This document shows, piece after piece, positions 11,175 through 24,399 of a stretch of DNA of 64,000 bases. This stretch comes from Pelargonium x hortorum (Eukaryota; Streptophyta; Magnoliopsida; Geraniales; Geraniaceae), in contig JAYMTJ010000031.1 of assembly GCA_036897525.1 (NCBI GenBank), forward strand, positions 1-64,000, given 5' to 3'. Position numbers and translations under genes: made by a program. How positions within the stretch are numbered: the first letter of the stretch is position 1; each line of letters opens with the position of its first letter. The notes below the pieces were generated by a model that did not search any database, had not been told where the DNA came from, and worked only from the letters and a program-made list of their open reading frames with translations.

Positions 11175-13837
11175 TCTGAAATACTGAATGAAAAAGGGTG
11201 CTTATAATATCTGTGCCTCCTTTTTTAAGTTTAGAGGCGGTACTAGGGTTCAAGTCTGAAGCTATACTTAAGCTAATAGGTGTACTCCTTTTTTTTGGTA
11301 ATAGAATTTACAGCTTTAACCTTAGTTTATATAGAAAAAAGGTCCCCTAAGCTTTATAGTTACGAAAATAAAGTACAGACACACTTACCAAAACAAAAGC
11401 AGAAAACCGGTACAAGTTTTATTCTGAAGTCTATAAAATATTAGAAAAGCAGGATCCTGTATCTTCAGGAAATTTGGGTAAACCCCCTTTTTTCTTTTTT
11501 TTAGGTTCACTTTAGGAAGAATTCCCCGTATAAGATCTAAAAGCAAAAGGCGCTCCTATAAACTATAAAGAAAAGGGTGGAAAAACCCCCTAGACGGTAA
11601 TGTATACACGAAATACTAATCTTCTTAAAGTACACTTCTGATTAGTAACTTTGTTTTGGTAGGAATTGACTCTCAAAAATAACGGGTCTCAACCAAGAAC
11701 TTAAAGTTTCAAAGCGAACTAGATGACTTATTCCAACTCTACTACTTTTCTGAGGTCTAAAAGATGTAAAAATTCTCCTCCTATTTAGTATCCTAGAACC
11801 CTATCAGAGCTTATGCAGAACCCTTAATTAAAATTGAAAAAACTTCCCTGCCGACTTCTTTAGTGAAGAAAAGGGATTCCATTAGATAAATTTCTGTATT
11901 ACCTTCCGTTTTTGTCGGATTTATAATGAGGAAAGTTTTAGAGTATACTTTGAAGAGAGCAGCTAGCTATAACGGAAATTTATTACATATTATCAAAGCA
12001 AATCAAGTGCACTGCCTCCTATATTGCTTACGGGAACAGGCCTCTTTAAACAGGGAAGGGACTCCGTTCAAGAAAACGTGGGTAACCTAATATTTTCTTT
12101 TTATTGAGACTTAAACCTTTACACGAGAAAACTTGAAATATCCAAGACTAGTACTAAACTACTTTCCTTATTTTATTTACTAAATGTCGATCTTTTTAAA
12201 ACTCGTTTTATTATCATTATATTATAGGAAATCTGAAACCCGGAAACGGTGAACAATAAAGGGAACACAAAACTCCCTTAAGACCTTATTTGTACCACTT
12301 CTTCTTAGCTAGACTCTTACTCTGCAGCTTCATAGCTTTTTTGTTAGTCTTGATACCTGTAAACTATTTTATCTCCCTCCTAGAAATCGCAGTATTTCAT
12401 TTCTACATTCCTTGTTTACATAGAACTCTTTTGGTCTGGGAAAGAAGCTCCTAAAGCTTTTTGTTACTATCCTCTTATTTAAAGTAAAAACCTTTAGACC
12501 CCGGTTTCAGGAACTGCTTTGCTATGCTAAACCTTGGTACAATACTTAAGACTAAGCTCACTAATTTAATTTATAAACCCTTCCACATTGTCTGGCTAAA
12601 ATAAAAAGTTTAAATATAAAAAAACTTTTGTAGCAATTCTTGTTCCTGGTCTATTGGACAGAGTTTCCCTTTAGCATAATAGGGATAACTAAGAGCTCTT
12701 AGCTGTCGGTAAAGTCTTAGACATAAACGGATTTTCTTGGTTTTGTATAAGCTTAGAGGACTCTCACTTTTGGGACTCTAAAGGAATAACGTCATTGCAG
12801 TAACAACAGAAGCAGTGCTCTTTGGAAGGCAGCTATAGGAGAATGCCTCAACAGTAGAGAGCTTTCCCGATAAGCAGGATACTTCTTTTACGAAGGTCTA
12901 AGAACCCCTAGAAATTACTGGACAAAAAAAACCTCAAAATTTCCTGAGCCCCTCTTTCTTAAGGATGCAAAAAGGCAATGCCGGGCCATATATTTAGGGA
13001 GTTCCACTAGATTAGAATCTGGAAAGGGCAAGCCTAAGAATCTAAAAGAGAAAGGTATATGATTTGGAGAGTTAGGAAGAAGATCTATAGGTAAATCTTT
13101 CCTTTGCAGGAGATTCTATAAAAAGCTAAGGTAAGCTAGGGGTCGGGTATCCTATTTTCCTAAGAAGTTAGTTTCTCTAGTCTAGAATAGCAAGGAATTT
13201 CTAAGGGGATTCAGCTGCAGATTGAGTCTTTCCTGTGAACGTTGTAATGACAAATCAGAGTCAAATCACTACTATTGAGATTTTGAAACATGACTTAAGG
13301 CCCATATTCGCTGAGTCCTATGGGGGAGTTTGTGTAATCCAGAGTGGTTTTCTTAAAGCAAGCGACTCCACGTTTCTAGATGAATTAAATCGAAGTTCTA
13401 ATATCTAATTCTAGGGTCTGAAGTTGGCGTGTAGTTTATAGCTAAATTAGGAACGGTTTTCAAGAAAGGGATTCTAGATACCAAGACTCTCGATTCTAAC
13501 TTCGGAAAATGTGCATGCTTCTATTAAATGATTATTAAACCCTGATTTTTTTGAGAGTTCTAGTAATACGAGATTGTGGTCTAAGGAAGGATCGATTTTT
13601 TTCATTTTTCTGTATTTTAGTAATCCTGCAGGCAGTTTTAAAGATATATCCTGATTTGAGCTCTATTTCAATTTCAAAGTTCAAAGGTCGACTCCGCAAA
13701 ATATCTATTGGAAAGATGGAAAGAGTCCACATAAAAGGAAAGACCGAACTTATTATCTGATTATAAACTATGTACTAACTAAACTTCTATCGAATTATTG
13801 AAATAAAAATACGGGATCTTGCTTTGGATATGCGGAT
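11175..13837. other. AT-rich gene-free spacer
   Basis: No gene is seen. The stretch holds T runs, GGANTCC-type words (for example near 11341 and 11488) and short unrelated frames. A 69-codon frame at 13551 and its opposite-strand overlap at 13535 are not recognised. Confidence 0.55.
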
Positions 13838-13914
13838 CAGTAGCATTTGAACCTACGACCATTCGATCTACTCAACGTCAGGCTTTTCGATGCTAGACTA
13901 GAAGCTCGTGGAGT
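13838..13914 (-). pseudogene. tRNA relic, Tyr- or Lys-like
   Basis: The minus strand carries GGTCGTAGGTTCAAATGCTAC, whose T stem GTAGG/GCTAC forms four of five pairs. Upstream, CGAAAAGCCTGAC and GAGTAGATCGAA fall where a D arm and anticodon region would lie. The loop with GTA and the AAAAGC block recall mitochondrial trnY(GUA), whose T arm also reads CGTAGGTTC. The AATGGTCG block instead recalls trnK. The acceptor ends do not pair. It is a tRNA-derived relic by its T arm; the amino acid is uncertain. Confidence 0.35.
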
Positions 13915-16900
13915 ATTGTTTCGCCTAAGTCAATTTATAAAGTGGGTGGCCATTTGAGTTTATTCTATACTAAACTAAGTAAGTGATTTTCGTTTTACTC
14001 TGCGATTTCTTGATGAGACGTAAGTGGAATTCTAGAACCCATATGTAAAAAGCGTTAGCCAAGAAGTTTCCGCGAATTCTTACTTTTGTTTGAGTGCTTT
14101 TTGTGAAGTACCCGGGTCTTCTAGAAGAATCCTGTAGTGTAAACCTAGCTGCGTAGTGTTTCCGTAATTTTATAAAAGCTGAACAGTAAAGAAATTACTC
14201 TAGGGTTTCATTTGCTTTGTAAAAAAAAATCCCCTCTTGAAACACTCCTACATCTATAAAAAAGGAGGTTTTTTTATGTATGCTTTAGCAGTTGAAGTAT
14301 ACCTAAGAAAAATGTAAGAGGCCAATTCTAAAGCATCTGAAATCGCAAAAAAAAACTTAAATTATAAATGCACAACCTTACCGGGGTATCCAAACTCCAA
14401 ACTAGCGATACGCAATAATTTGGACCCTTTCCTTATTGTTTTATTCTAGGAATTGACTATATAGTATCATGTATTGTGTATAAATCCCGTCTTGATTTCT
14501 TGTTACTTTCTAAAGCAATGGAATACTTTTAAACAAATTATGGACTCAGCAAACATGGGAACTTCTTTATCTTATATTACTTCTTTTGATAGCTCTTTAT
14601 TTCATTTAGGTATTCTAGCTGATTGAGAGCCTCTTCCTTTACTCGTGATTTAAAAAGACTTGTTAGAGTAGAGGTTATTGAAAGTTTAGTTTATTATACC
14701 CTTTTTGTATATAGATTCCAATAGTAGTACTAAAAGTTTAGACCTTTAAGGAGCCCCTACCTAGAACTATATTCTATGTGTTTTTTAAGAGATTTGGATC
14801 CTGACCCAAAGATAAAAGGAACCCTTCATTAAACAAATTTGCAGTCGACTAGCTAATATAGAAGTGAGTTGCTTAACCTGCGCTCCGATAAAGGAGAGTC
14901 TTTGCTGGCTCTTGTGTAAAGACTTATAAAGTATCCCTAGATAAGAGGAAGTAGGAGTAGAATACCCTAAATAACCCTTCAAACGAACCTGAAAGGTGTT
15001 TTACTAACAAAGTTTAATAAAGAGCAGAACTTGGGATTTATCACAAAATAGGTAAGAGTTCACCCCGAAACTTTCTCTGAATCCCGAAAATCAATCACCT
15101 TTTAGCCGATTACTCAGGGATGGCTCCATTATTTTTAAGTAATATAAGAAGGGGCCCTTTTGAAACTCCCGTGCCTCTGGTTTCTCTGTCACTACCTATT
15201 CTCTAATTTGGTCTAATACGAAGCAGTATTCTTAAGCCTAAGATCAATTTGTTTTGTTATAGCGTTTTTCGATTTAAGAACTCTAAATACAAAACTAGTT
15301 AAGGTCCATTGTTCGTAATACACGTTCTAGTTCAGTTGTGGATAAAAGGGACAAGGTATTGATATTCTAGGGCTGCCTAAGGATTCACATTTATAAAAAA
15401 AGTCCTTAATTTAATCTCAATTGCGAACAATCTCTAATAAGTTTCAGTCGTTTAGCTTGTGTCCATATTACGCACGCATAAGTACTAGGGATAGAGTTTT
15501 TAGTTTAAGTTGTACTCTCGGTTTACCTTTTCTTTTAGCTTTTATTATCTTTCTTTTTATTTTAAAGGGGTACTAGTTAAGTAGGCAAGAACTTAGAAAT
15601 TGGAAACTAATTTGACTTTATTTTCTGAACGGAAAGCTTTAATAAAGGAATTTCAAACTAATAGGACTTTTTTTTTATAGTAGTAAATTGAGACAGGGTG
15701 AAAAAAGGCTTCTAAATCTTGGCTCGTGTTGAATCATTAACGGGATTTGCCAAAAAGACTCTCTATCTTAACCTTAGTTAGGAAGCTTCTTCTCAAAACT
15801 TTACTGCCCAAAAGCCTTTCTTATAACCCGGAAAAAACTAGAATGAGAATAGACTTGCCTAGCCCCTAGTTAGTTTTTAATTTGAGCCTTCGCTAAATGC
15901 ACTTGAAGAGGCCCGGTTAATTTTGAATTTAAAGACTTTTGGAATACTTCAAAACCCATTCCTAAATCCTAAATGTTAAAGAGCTTCTAAACCTTATAGA
16001 TATCTTATAATTAAAATTGACTAAAAAATTGAAGGTGAATAATCTGGGATCCTTTTTTCTGAACCCGCATTTCAGGCATAAAAATTCAGAGATTGATCAC
16101 ACGAAACTTAGATTAAAAGCGATAGGACTTGCTTAACTCTTTGGAAAAATTCCTTTAAAAACTCTGCAGGAATATAAAATAAAGAGGCTTGCTTTTCCCT
16201 ACTCTATCGGGCTACTTTTGGTCGTGGTGTTCCCAGTTTGATCTAAAAACTAGAAAAGTCAAGAAGGTATACGTTAATAACTTATAATAGACAGAAGTAT
16301 AGTATAGTATAAACAAAAAAGAATATGGAAATAAGCCCTGTTATCACATATTGTATTGAAAAGGGGTCCTAAGTAACCAGTTAACGCAAAATGGGTAAAG
16401 CTTAAGTCCTGCCTAAGGGCATTTATCAACAAAAATCCGGGACTAATCCATTTCTACGGAATTCTATTTCCTTTTGCCGGAACAAAGGGGTTCTTTTTAA
16501 AAGCTGCGTACAGATCTTTAGTTTTACTGAACTGACTTATGCAGATAGAGTTTAATGATTAAGTTCTTTGTATGAGACCAAAACTTTGGTACTAGATAGT
16601 AAAACTCTGGTCGAGGATTATGATATGGGCTATAAATGAGGCTCCCCGAGATAAAGGGTTTAGTGTTACGCGGAGTACTATATTCTGGAGGAGTAATTAG
16701 AGATTTAGTTGTTTAGAAGCTCCTGAAAATATATGGTTGGTAAATCCGTGTATGACGAGGTTTGTGGCTAAGTAATTAATTCTATTACAAAGTTAAAGGA
16801 TACTTTTTCGGCAAAAGATGAAAGCAAGTTTATAAAAATTGTAAGCTTCTCTATAATAGAATTATTGGCGGATAGGGTCCTTGAAAAGAATTTGTGTTGC

Positions 16901-19900
16901 AGGGTATATACGGAGTATTAGTAAGTGTTTTTATACAGGTATGGGGCGCACCCGCACGTTAAAACTAAAGTAGCAAAATTGTATCCCTCTAGTTTGGGAT
17001 TCTTTAGAGCCCGGGATACCTAAGTTTTTTAGGAAGGAGCCCCAACTTTGCAGCTCTAGAGACAGAGACCCTAGTGTTTCTTCTATTAAATTCATTTAGT
17101 GTAAGGAATTCCACGAATACCTAGAGACTCCCCATTTTTCTCTGAGGGATGTTAAGATTAAGATATTATAGAAACAGGCTTAAACCCAAATTCATAGTGG
17201 CAATCTAAGGATAATGGAAAAAAATGGAAAATCTCCTCTACTTAGCTTAGCATTAAAAATGACAAGACTTTAGCTATCGTAAAAACTAGAGCCTAGTGCT
17301 TTATTATTTAAGAAATCTTGTGCTAAAAGACCCAATATTAAGTACTTACCCTATCCCTTGATTAGCTACAACAGGGGTTTCCAAAACCCTTATTTAATTT
17401 AATTTATATATCTAAACTTTCAACTAAACCTATTACTGTAATTACCTCGTGTGTTATATGTTCCTTATTTCTTTTCCTAGTTGAGCTCTCGAGAATCCTG
17501 CAAAAGACTTAACTTATATATCCATTTTGTTTCTAAACTAAGTAAGTTACAAGCTCCTGGAATATCCGTAGTAAAATCTGCAGATCAAAAATCTTTAAAA
17601 CTCGCCTTTTGGGGCATTCTTTCTTTCAGTCCTCTTTTTCATAGACTTAATCTTAATAACCCGACATAAAAAAAGCAGCAAGTAAGGGAGGGTCCGTCCT
17701 CTGAGCCTCTGAGGTACACAAAAAGTCTTGTTTGTAAATTCTTGGTCAGGATGAAACTTAGTTTGATTGGCGCTGTGTTCTGAATATCCTAGTTAGTGCC
17801 TTCACTTTCTCTTACTATATTACGGAAATACCGAAATCTTGGCGAGTACTTTAATATAGAGGAATCCCTTCTTAATCGTTAGCAACCTCCTTTATAGGGC
17901 AGGCATGTAGCTGTGCTAGTGATAAAAGCTGCCTATTGAATTTTAGGTCACCTCTACAAATATGAAGTGAACAAAGAAAGTGCACGAATAAAGGAAAGAT
18001 TCATGCTCACCAGCGGAATACATAAGGGAACCCGCCTCAGAAACGAAGTTAGCATCAGCTACTTTAGGAATCAGAGGAAACTCACTATTTAATGTTAGGA
18101 ATGGATTCCTCTTGAACGTCATTTGCAAGGAGGATTCCCTAAACTTTAGAATTCCGGGCTCTGGCTACAAGAAGTTTACAGAAGGGAGATCTGAGATCCC
18201 TGTAGAAGTTTTTATTTGATACTACAAAAAATGAGATTCTTTTTTAGTTCCGATTCAGAGTTTCTATAAAACATTTTTATGGGTAGCGAAAGGGTTCAGG
18301 AGCAAGTCAAAAAGCATTTCAAATTGTCCGTGTATTGAGCAAAAGAAAATAGGGAATTTTAGAATGTGGTATTCACTTAGTAGAATATTTCGGTTATTTC
18401 CGAGTTATAGTTATGATAATTAACTAAATGAAATAAATCCCTCACGGAAAAGCGTGTATAAAAGTGTAGTAGTAAATTGGATATCAAGTTGAGACTCTGT
18501 AATTATCTGTTAAAACAATTAGCTTCAGACTGAATTGGGTTTAAGTGCTGTTATCTTAGTTACATACTCTTTTATATGATATATGAATCCTACTTTAGCT
18601 TTAGTTACTTGAATCTCAAGAATACCTTAATTCTTTGGTGGAGTGTTCTCAAGGAATTAGCCGATCGACAGGTCAAAATTGGCAAACAACGAACACAAAC
18701 CGGGTTACTTACATGAAATGAATAACTTAGGAAACCTGAGATTTTCTTATCTTATATGTATGTACCTTATTTTGCACTATCTGCTTAGGCCAAGCCATAT
18801 AGTTTATTTGCTAGGATACTCTTACGAAATTGCTGCTTTTTCTCAATTACAGAGTTTACAAAAAAGGGGTCCTGGTAATATCCGTTAATCGTAAATTGTA
18901 ACCTCAACTACTTCTAGTATAATGATATTAACTATCTACAAACCTTAAAAACTGAAAGAATTAACACTAATCCAGATAAAACCTAACAAACAATATAGAA
19001 GTTATTATCCAGAATGCCCGTTATTACAGTTTAGCTCCTCAGTTTATTCAACCCCAGAAAATGCAGGACAGACCTCCTTTTGAGCCCTTACATAGTTTAG
19101 AATTCCTTACTTAGAAATGTACGCATGACATCCAGAAAGCCCCTTCTACTGCTTAAACACAAAACCTTTTAAAGGGTACAAAAGTGCTTTATGTAATCTA
19201 GCTTTTATTGAAATGGGGACTCCTAAAAGTTACAAGCAGTGGACAAATAACAACTAACCAAAGCCTTTTGTTTTGAATGCATACTCCGTACCGTAGGACT
19301 ATAAAAGGTGCTTCAGGAATTTTAGATGTAATAGAAAGCCCAAGGCACCTATAAAACAAATAAAAGACCTTACTTTACCCCTATTCAGTTCCCTTGAAAT
19401 CCTTATGTCAGAAACAGAGTCCAATTCTTAAAAGCTTTCTTTTTTTAGGTTACTCCCCTGAAAAAGCCTTTTGACTCCTTTGTAAGGATACTTTGACACT
19501 CTAAAGATTAGCTTGATCCTAGAATTCCTCTATATTTAATTACTGGGGGTACGCCTACCATAACCGGCTGGGGGGTTGTCTAACACTCCCTTAAGCAGTC
19601 CTTTTTCTATTTATATAATATATAAGGGCTCTCTTAAATTAAAGGAGAATTCCAAAGCTAGTTAGGCTCTACTCAGATATGAAAGAATGTTTCCCACAAG
19701 GGACATATTTTCTAATTCCAAAACCTCCTGGAAGAAAAAGCCCAAACGATTTTAAACGGGGGTTTACTTAGTGATTCTATAAATTTCCGTTATTCCAAAT
19801 CTCACTACACTATTATATTACAGCGCAGCCAAAGTCCCTTTTTTCTCTTATCATTTTAGACTCCTCACATTAGAGACTGAGCAATTGCCCAACCTCCGCT

Positions 19901-22900
19901 TCTTTTTACTGTTAGCTTAGCATACCCTGGGGTACCCCTTAATTAGACAAAAAATGCCTTAGAAGATTCTAGGAAAGTATAAAGCCTTTTTTTGTGGATG
20001 CTCCTAGAGTGTGAGGTGTTCCATGCTATAATACTACTAATGCCTATTCCCGGCCTTCGCTATGCTCCAGTTGGATGGATGTACTCATTTTACTTTTAAG
20101 GTTTCAATCCGCCTTATCGATAAGCTACATAGCACTAGAGGACTTATAGCCTTTTATTTTAAAGAATTCCTTTTCCTGTAAGTGTATCTCTACCAAAGAT
20201 AGTGTTAATCTAAATGAAAGCTCTCTTGTCTGTAACCCCTTCTTATATACTTATACTTTTAGGCTCCTCGCTAAATTGAGCAAACTGCTGAACAAAGGGA
20301 AAGGTTTAACAATCTAAGGGAGTTGTTTTCTTCATTCATATCATGCTTTTTTTTAGGATCCTGGTAAATAGAAAAAACAAAGTAACGTTTTTTTCTATAA
20401 GGCTGATGCTAGTAACACCTGGGAGTCCCGTAATTTTACTTGATCTGTAAGGAATAAATACCTTTACTATATCAGGATATCAGGAACCCGTTACCTGGTA
20501 AGTAAAGGACACGACACTTCTAACACTCGTTGTAAATACCTTCTGATCTATACAAAGGAATCCGTTACTCAAGAAAGGCCCGTAGCAGGAAACCTTAATA
20601 TTAAGACTTTTGCCCCGGTTATATCTCTAAATGTTACCTTATTCGAGGCTGTACTAGGAAACTAAATAAATGTACTCTATAATTCTGCTGAGAGAAACCT
20701 TCAGGACTAAATCTTATGCCAATTATAAGGAGTCTCTCCCCGAGAAAATTATTAGTTAACAAAGGGGTCTCAACCTATACTATAACAGAAATTCTCTTGT
20801 AAATACTTTATAGTGTTTCTACACTTAAGGAACTCTTAATTAATTTAATATACCCAGACTTTGATTCGCATTAGCAGAAGGTACTTTCTTTATAAAATCA
20901 AATACTGCGGCCCTTTTACCCGGGTTTAAAAATAAAGTTTTAACCCTTTTCCAGAATTTGATATCGTACTCGGAGATTTCTAAAATAAATAGGTGCTAAG
21001 CTTCGGGAAAGTACTCTCTCTTATAGAGTTCCAGAGTTTTTTGAGGAAAGCCTTTATGTAGTTAAAATAAGGATAGTTTTTTCTAATCAGGAACGGAACA
21101 AACTTGGAAGATAAAATAAAATGAAATGGGTGTTACAAAACAAGGGGTTTCCCTGGGAACCAAATGCCCTTAAAAGCTCTATAGTTTTTTTTTTAATAGG
21201 ACAAAATAGATTCTTTAATGTCTTATTTGGCTTTAGGTTTAGCAGCCGGTTATAGAGTCATATAACATAGAAGATAAAGAACATAGGGCTCTAGATATAC
21301 CCGCAGAGTCTTTTTATTTTAAATAAGGTATTTCGGGAATAAAACTGAGAATTTAGATCACTTTGCTCGGCATAACAACAACTTTACTGGGAGAAAATGC
21401 TTCTATTATGTATGGGCTCTTTTGTAGTGATTAGGAACAGCTTGTTTCCTGTACTGTATGGGAAGGGCAAGAACTTAGCCTATCTAGTTATTTTACTCAT
21501 ACCAGTCTTTTAAGTCAGTGCAGAAGTACCCATAAGTTTATAATAAATCAAACAAATTCTCACAGCATATCACAAACCCTTGTAAGCTTGTAAGAAAGAG
21601 CTCTTTCTTTTTTATGGGCTCGCTTAGCAAACCGCCCCTTATGTTATTTTATTGGTTCAATTCCAACTGTTATACCTGATACCTGTGCTAAGATAGTATT
21701 GTGTTATGAAAGAAAGCACTTAATTCTATATTATTAGGAAGACCTGAATCAGTGAAAGAAATCCTCTAATGCAACAGTTTCAAAAAATATTGTCCATATC
21801 GATTTACTAGAGCTAGAGATTGTAGCTTATATTTGTTAATTACTCTCTATTCCACTAGTAGATGCAGTTTTGCTTTAGCATCCTGCAGGTTGTTTTAATT
21901 CTGTACAACAGTATAGGATACTCCTACAAGGAGATTATTTCCACGGCACCCCCTTGACAATGTATAATTTAAAATGGTTCACTCAAAAGGAATAAAATAG
22001 AAATGGAATAAAATAAAGGTTTTCCTCAACTCTGCAGGGTATTTTTCACAGTGTCCGAGGTTTATCTAGTAAGTACATCCAAATAAATAAATAGCAACCC
22101 AAATTTAGGTCTATCCAAGTAAATATACCCGGAAATTTTAAGACTAAACTAAAAGAGAGCGCTCTATCTCTATAGCGGCACAAAGGCTTTCCTTTTAAGA
22201 ATGAAAGAGATAATATTTGCAATAAAGCGAATACTGAAAAAAAAGTGTTTCGACACTTCTGATTTTGCGAATCTACAAAAGGGGTTAATTTTTCGTTTAG
22301 TGCTATACTACTCGGAATCTTTTGGAATCCGTTTCCATTAAAAGGAAGAAAAATAAGCCTACGTTTAGGTCTAGTAACTTATGTCAATCACCACAGAATC
22401 TCGAGAAAGTGCTTTCACGTATATTTGCAATAGATTCTTACTTCTCGTAATAAAAGGAGAAACCTACTCAGATTAGTCGCTTACTTACTAGTCATCTTTG
22501 TGCTCTAGAACAGTTTATTCATTTTATTTTACACCAAAGACACGTACTTAATATGTCTTATTATGTACACCTTATACTGTACGTTATCTTTCTAACGGGG
22601 CAATCTATATATAAAAATATAAGCTTTTTTTTGCGATGCAGTTGTGCTCTAACTTCTTTATTTACCTCCTATAAAACTAGAAATTCCTCGGGAAAGCTCT
22701 TACTGAGTACGGGATTTTGAACGTAACCTTAAACTTGAAGTGGCGGACTGTACCAATTCATCACCTTATTTATGGGCTTTTTTTCTTTATTTAAAAAAGG
22801 TATACTAAGATCTGCCAAGTGTCCCATGTATCCTTGGTAGTAGTACTTGGATAACTATAAAGACTCCGTATCTGTAATTGTAACTAGAAGGACTGCAGGG

Positions 22901-23499
22901 AATAACCACATTTCTATTATAAACGAAATTCGATTCTTCTGTACTCTTACTAAAAAGAAATCCCTTACCATTTTATAGATAATAGAGCTTACTAGTCCAT
23001 TATAGGGCACAGATATAAGATCTATTAAAAGTTATTTTACAATACTGTAACACAAGACTTGAAATCAAGCCGGCCGTACTCCGCAGTTTGGCTTAAATAA
23101 AATGTTGTTGATAAAAAAAGTTAAGTCAGTAATATTCAAAAAACAAGGACTCTATAATTTTAAAGATTTATCTTAAACAAATCCGAATGGGACTACTTGT
23201 CAGGTTAAGTATCTGGCACTTAAATAACGAGTTTTTAGGGTAACCGCTTGTACCTCTAGGAATGTTTTTTTGGCTTTCTACTAAAACCAGCATATAAAAT
23301 AGGTGCTTTATAGCTATATTGGTTACGACAGCTTATACACAGGGGCGCCGTTGCCTTACTTTTTTTTATCTTTCTGTTATTTAGTATTTGTCCAAAATTT
23401 CTACTTTCCTTTTTTTATCCGCTATTGCACAAAGAGTAAGCTACCGCGTTTATAAGAACTTATAGAAAGAAGTTCGACTAATACCAAACTTTATCGAAA
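13915..23499. other. AT-rich gene-free spacer
   Basis: No gene is seen. It contains a GTATA pentanucleotide run (16297-16311), many short palindromic words, and an A-rich and T-rich inverted pair near 14221-14278 (AAAAAAATCCCCTC and GGAGGTTTTTTT). An isolated T-arm-like string, TTGGTTCAATTCCAA, lies near 21653. Frames of 60-70 codons at 14785, 17481, 17943 and 18679 match nothing. Confidence 0.55.
16297..16311 (+). repeat. Pentanucleotide run (GTATA)3
   Basis: Three perfect head-to-tail GTATA units. Confidence 0.8.
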
Positions 23500-23566
23500 A
23501 GCGTCCCTAAAAAAGAAAGTAAGGGGGGAGTTTTTTTGCATGTAAAGGTTCAAACCCCTCATTATA
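23500..23566 (+). pseudogene. trnQ-like relic, third copy
   Basis: Blocks in the order of a mitochondrial glutamine tRNA are present: CCTAA, then AGTAAGG (D arm), GTTTTTTTG (anticodon region), GCATGTAAAGGTTC (variable loop and T arm) and CCCCT. The 3' half of the anticodon stem is missing, so the whole is shorter than a tRNA. No stem except part of the T arm can form. The run of T bases and the surrounding low complexity make part of the match weaker, but GCATGTAAAGGTTC alone is a strong T-arm signature shared with the copies at 11103, 34118 and 44255. Confidence 0.35.
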
Positions 23567-24070
23567 AACGTAAATTACTTTAGCCTAATTGCTTTAAATA
23601 AATGAAAAGAAAAGGAGCTTTAGCTAGGTTCTATACATTTTAAATAAAAAAGAAATCCGGTAGAAAATAGCTAACCGAAAAGTCAATAAATAGTAGGCCG
23701 GTGCTTTGAAAAAGCCTTTCTTGCGTCTAGGTCCTATACCAAGCAGCATACTCTATCTAAAAGGACTAAAAAGAAAGGAGACTATAAATTAATTAAACGA
23801 TAAGGGAAAAACACCTATAATATATGGGATGATTTCCTCCTCAATTCAAAGCGCTAAATAGACTGAAAAGCTAGACGACGAATAGCTTAGATAATGAGAT
23901 GAACATTTTTGTAGGATATCTACTAAATAATCAAGAGAGATTTTATAGAAAATGAAGGTTAAATTGAAAGCTATTCTATCTAACTAAATGATTTGACTCT
24001 TTACTTTTGTGCTCTCAATTCTTTGTTTCCTTCGATTCTGAGTAATAGAAAAACCCTAAACTCATTTTGA

Positions 24071-24147
24071 CTAAGATGCCAGGACTTGAACCCCTACCCT
24101 AATTCTATTCAAATTAATTCGCACTCTACCCATCAAGCAAGACCTTA
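24071..24147 (-). tRNA. tRNA-like fold of unknown identity
   Basis: On the minus strand the ends TAAGGTC (24141-24147) and CATCTTA (24072-24078) pair at six of seven acceptor positions. GCTT/GAGT form a D stem with two wobble pairs around a loop containing GGGTA. TAATT/AATTA can form a five-pair anticodon stem around TGAATAG. GGGGTTCAAGTCC forms a T arm with only three good pairs. The loop would expose AAT but lacks T at position 33, and about six extra bases lie between the D and anticodon arms. I cannot assign it to an amino acid: the D arm recalls tRNA-Lys, the rest does not. Much of the pairing is AT, so part of the fold could be chance. It may be a highly diverged tRNA or a pseudogene. 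The higher-GC island at 24400-24800 follows. Confidence 0.35.
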
Positions 24148-24164
24148 AGTTAATGTACTCTCTA

Positions 24165-24180
24165 AGCTACTTAGCTACTT
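24165..24180 (+). repeat. Perfect 8-bp tandem duplication
   Basis: AGCTACTT occurs twice head to tail, shortly beyond the 5' end of the minus-strand tRNA-like fold at 24071-24147. Confidence 0.8.
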
Positions 24181-24399
24181 ACGACTTCTCGGTTTCGAGT
24201 AATAAAAAAAGAGAGTTCTATTTATGTTCCCTTATTTGCTGCTTTAATTTAAACGGAATACTTTGTGTAATACTATTGAAAGAGGCTAATACCTATACTA
24301 AAAGGTACAATGCTATAATGGTAACGGGTTCTTCTAATCTAATCCTATTATAACACTAAACACAACTGATAAATGTAAAACTCTTATTGTATTGATTGA

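Noticed and set aside
13535-13760. Two frames overlapping on opposite strands
   Set aside because: Mutual overlap of unrelated frames is typical of chance open frames.
15311-15350. TCTAGTTCAGTTGTGG, like the start of trnW
   Set aside because: Only the D-arm start matches; nothing of the anticodon or T arm follows.
21648-21680. TTGGTTCAATTCCAA, like the T arm of elongator trnM
   Set aside because: Four T-stem pairs form, but no D arm, anticodon or acceptor could be found upstream.
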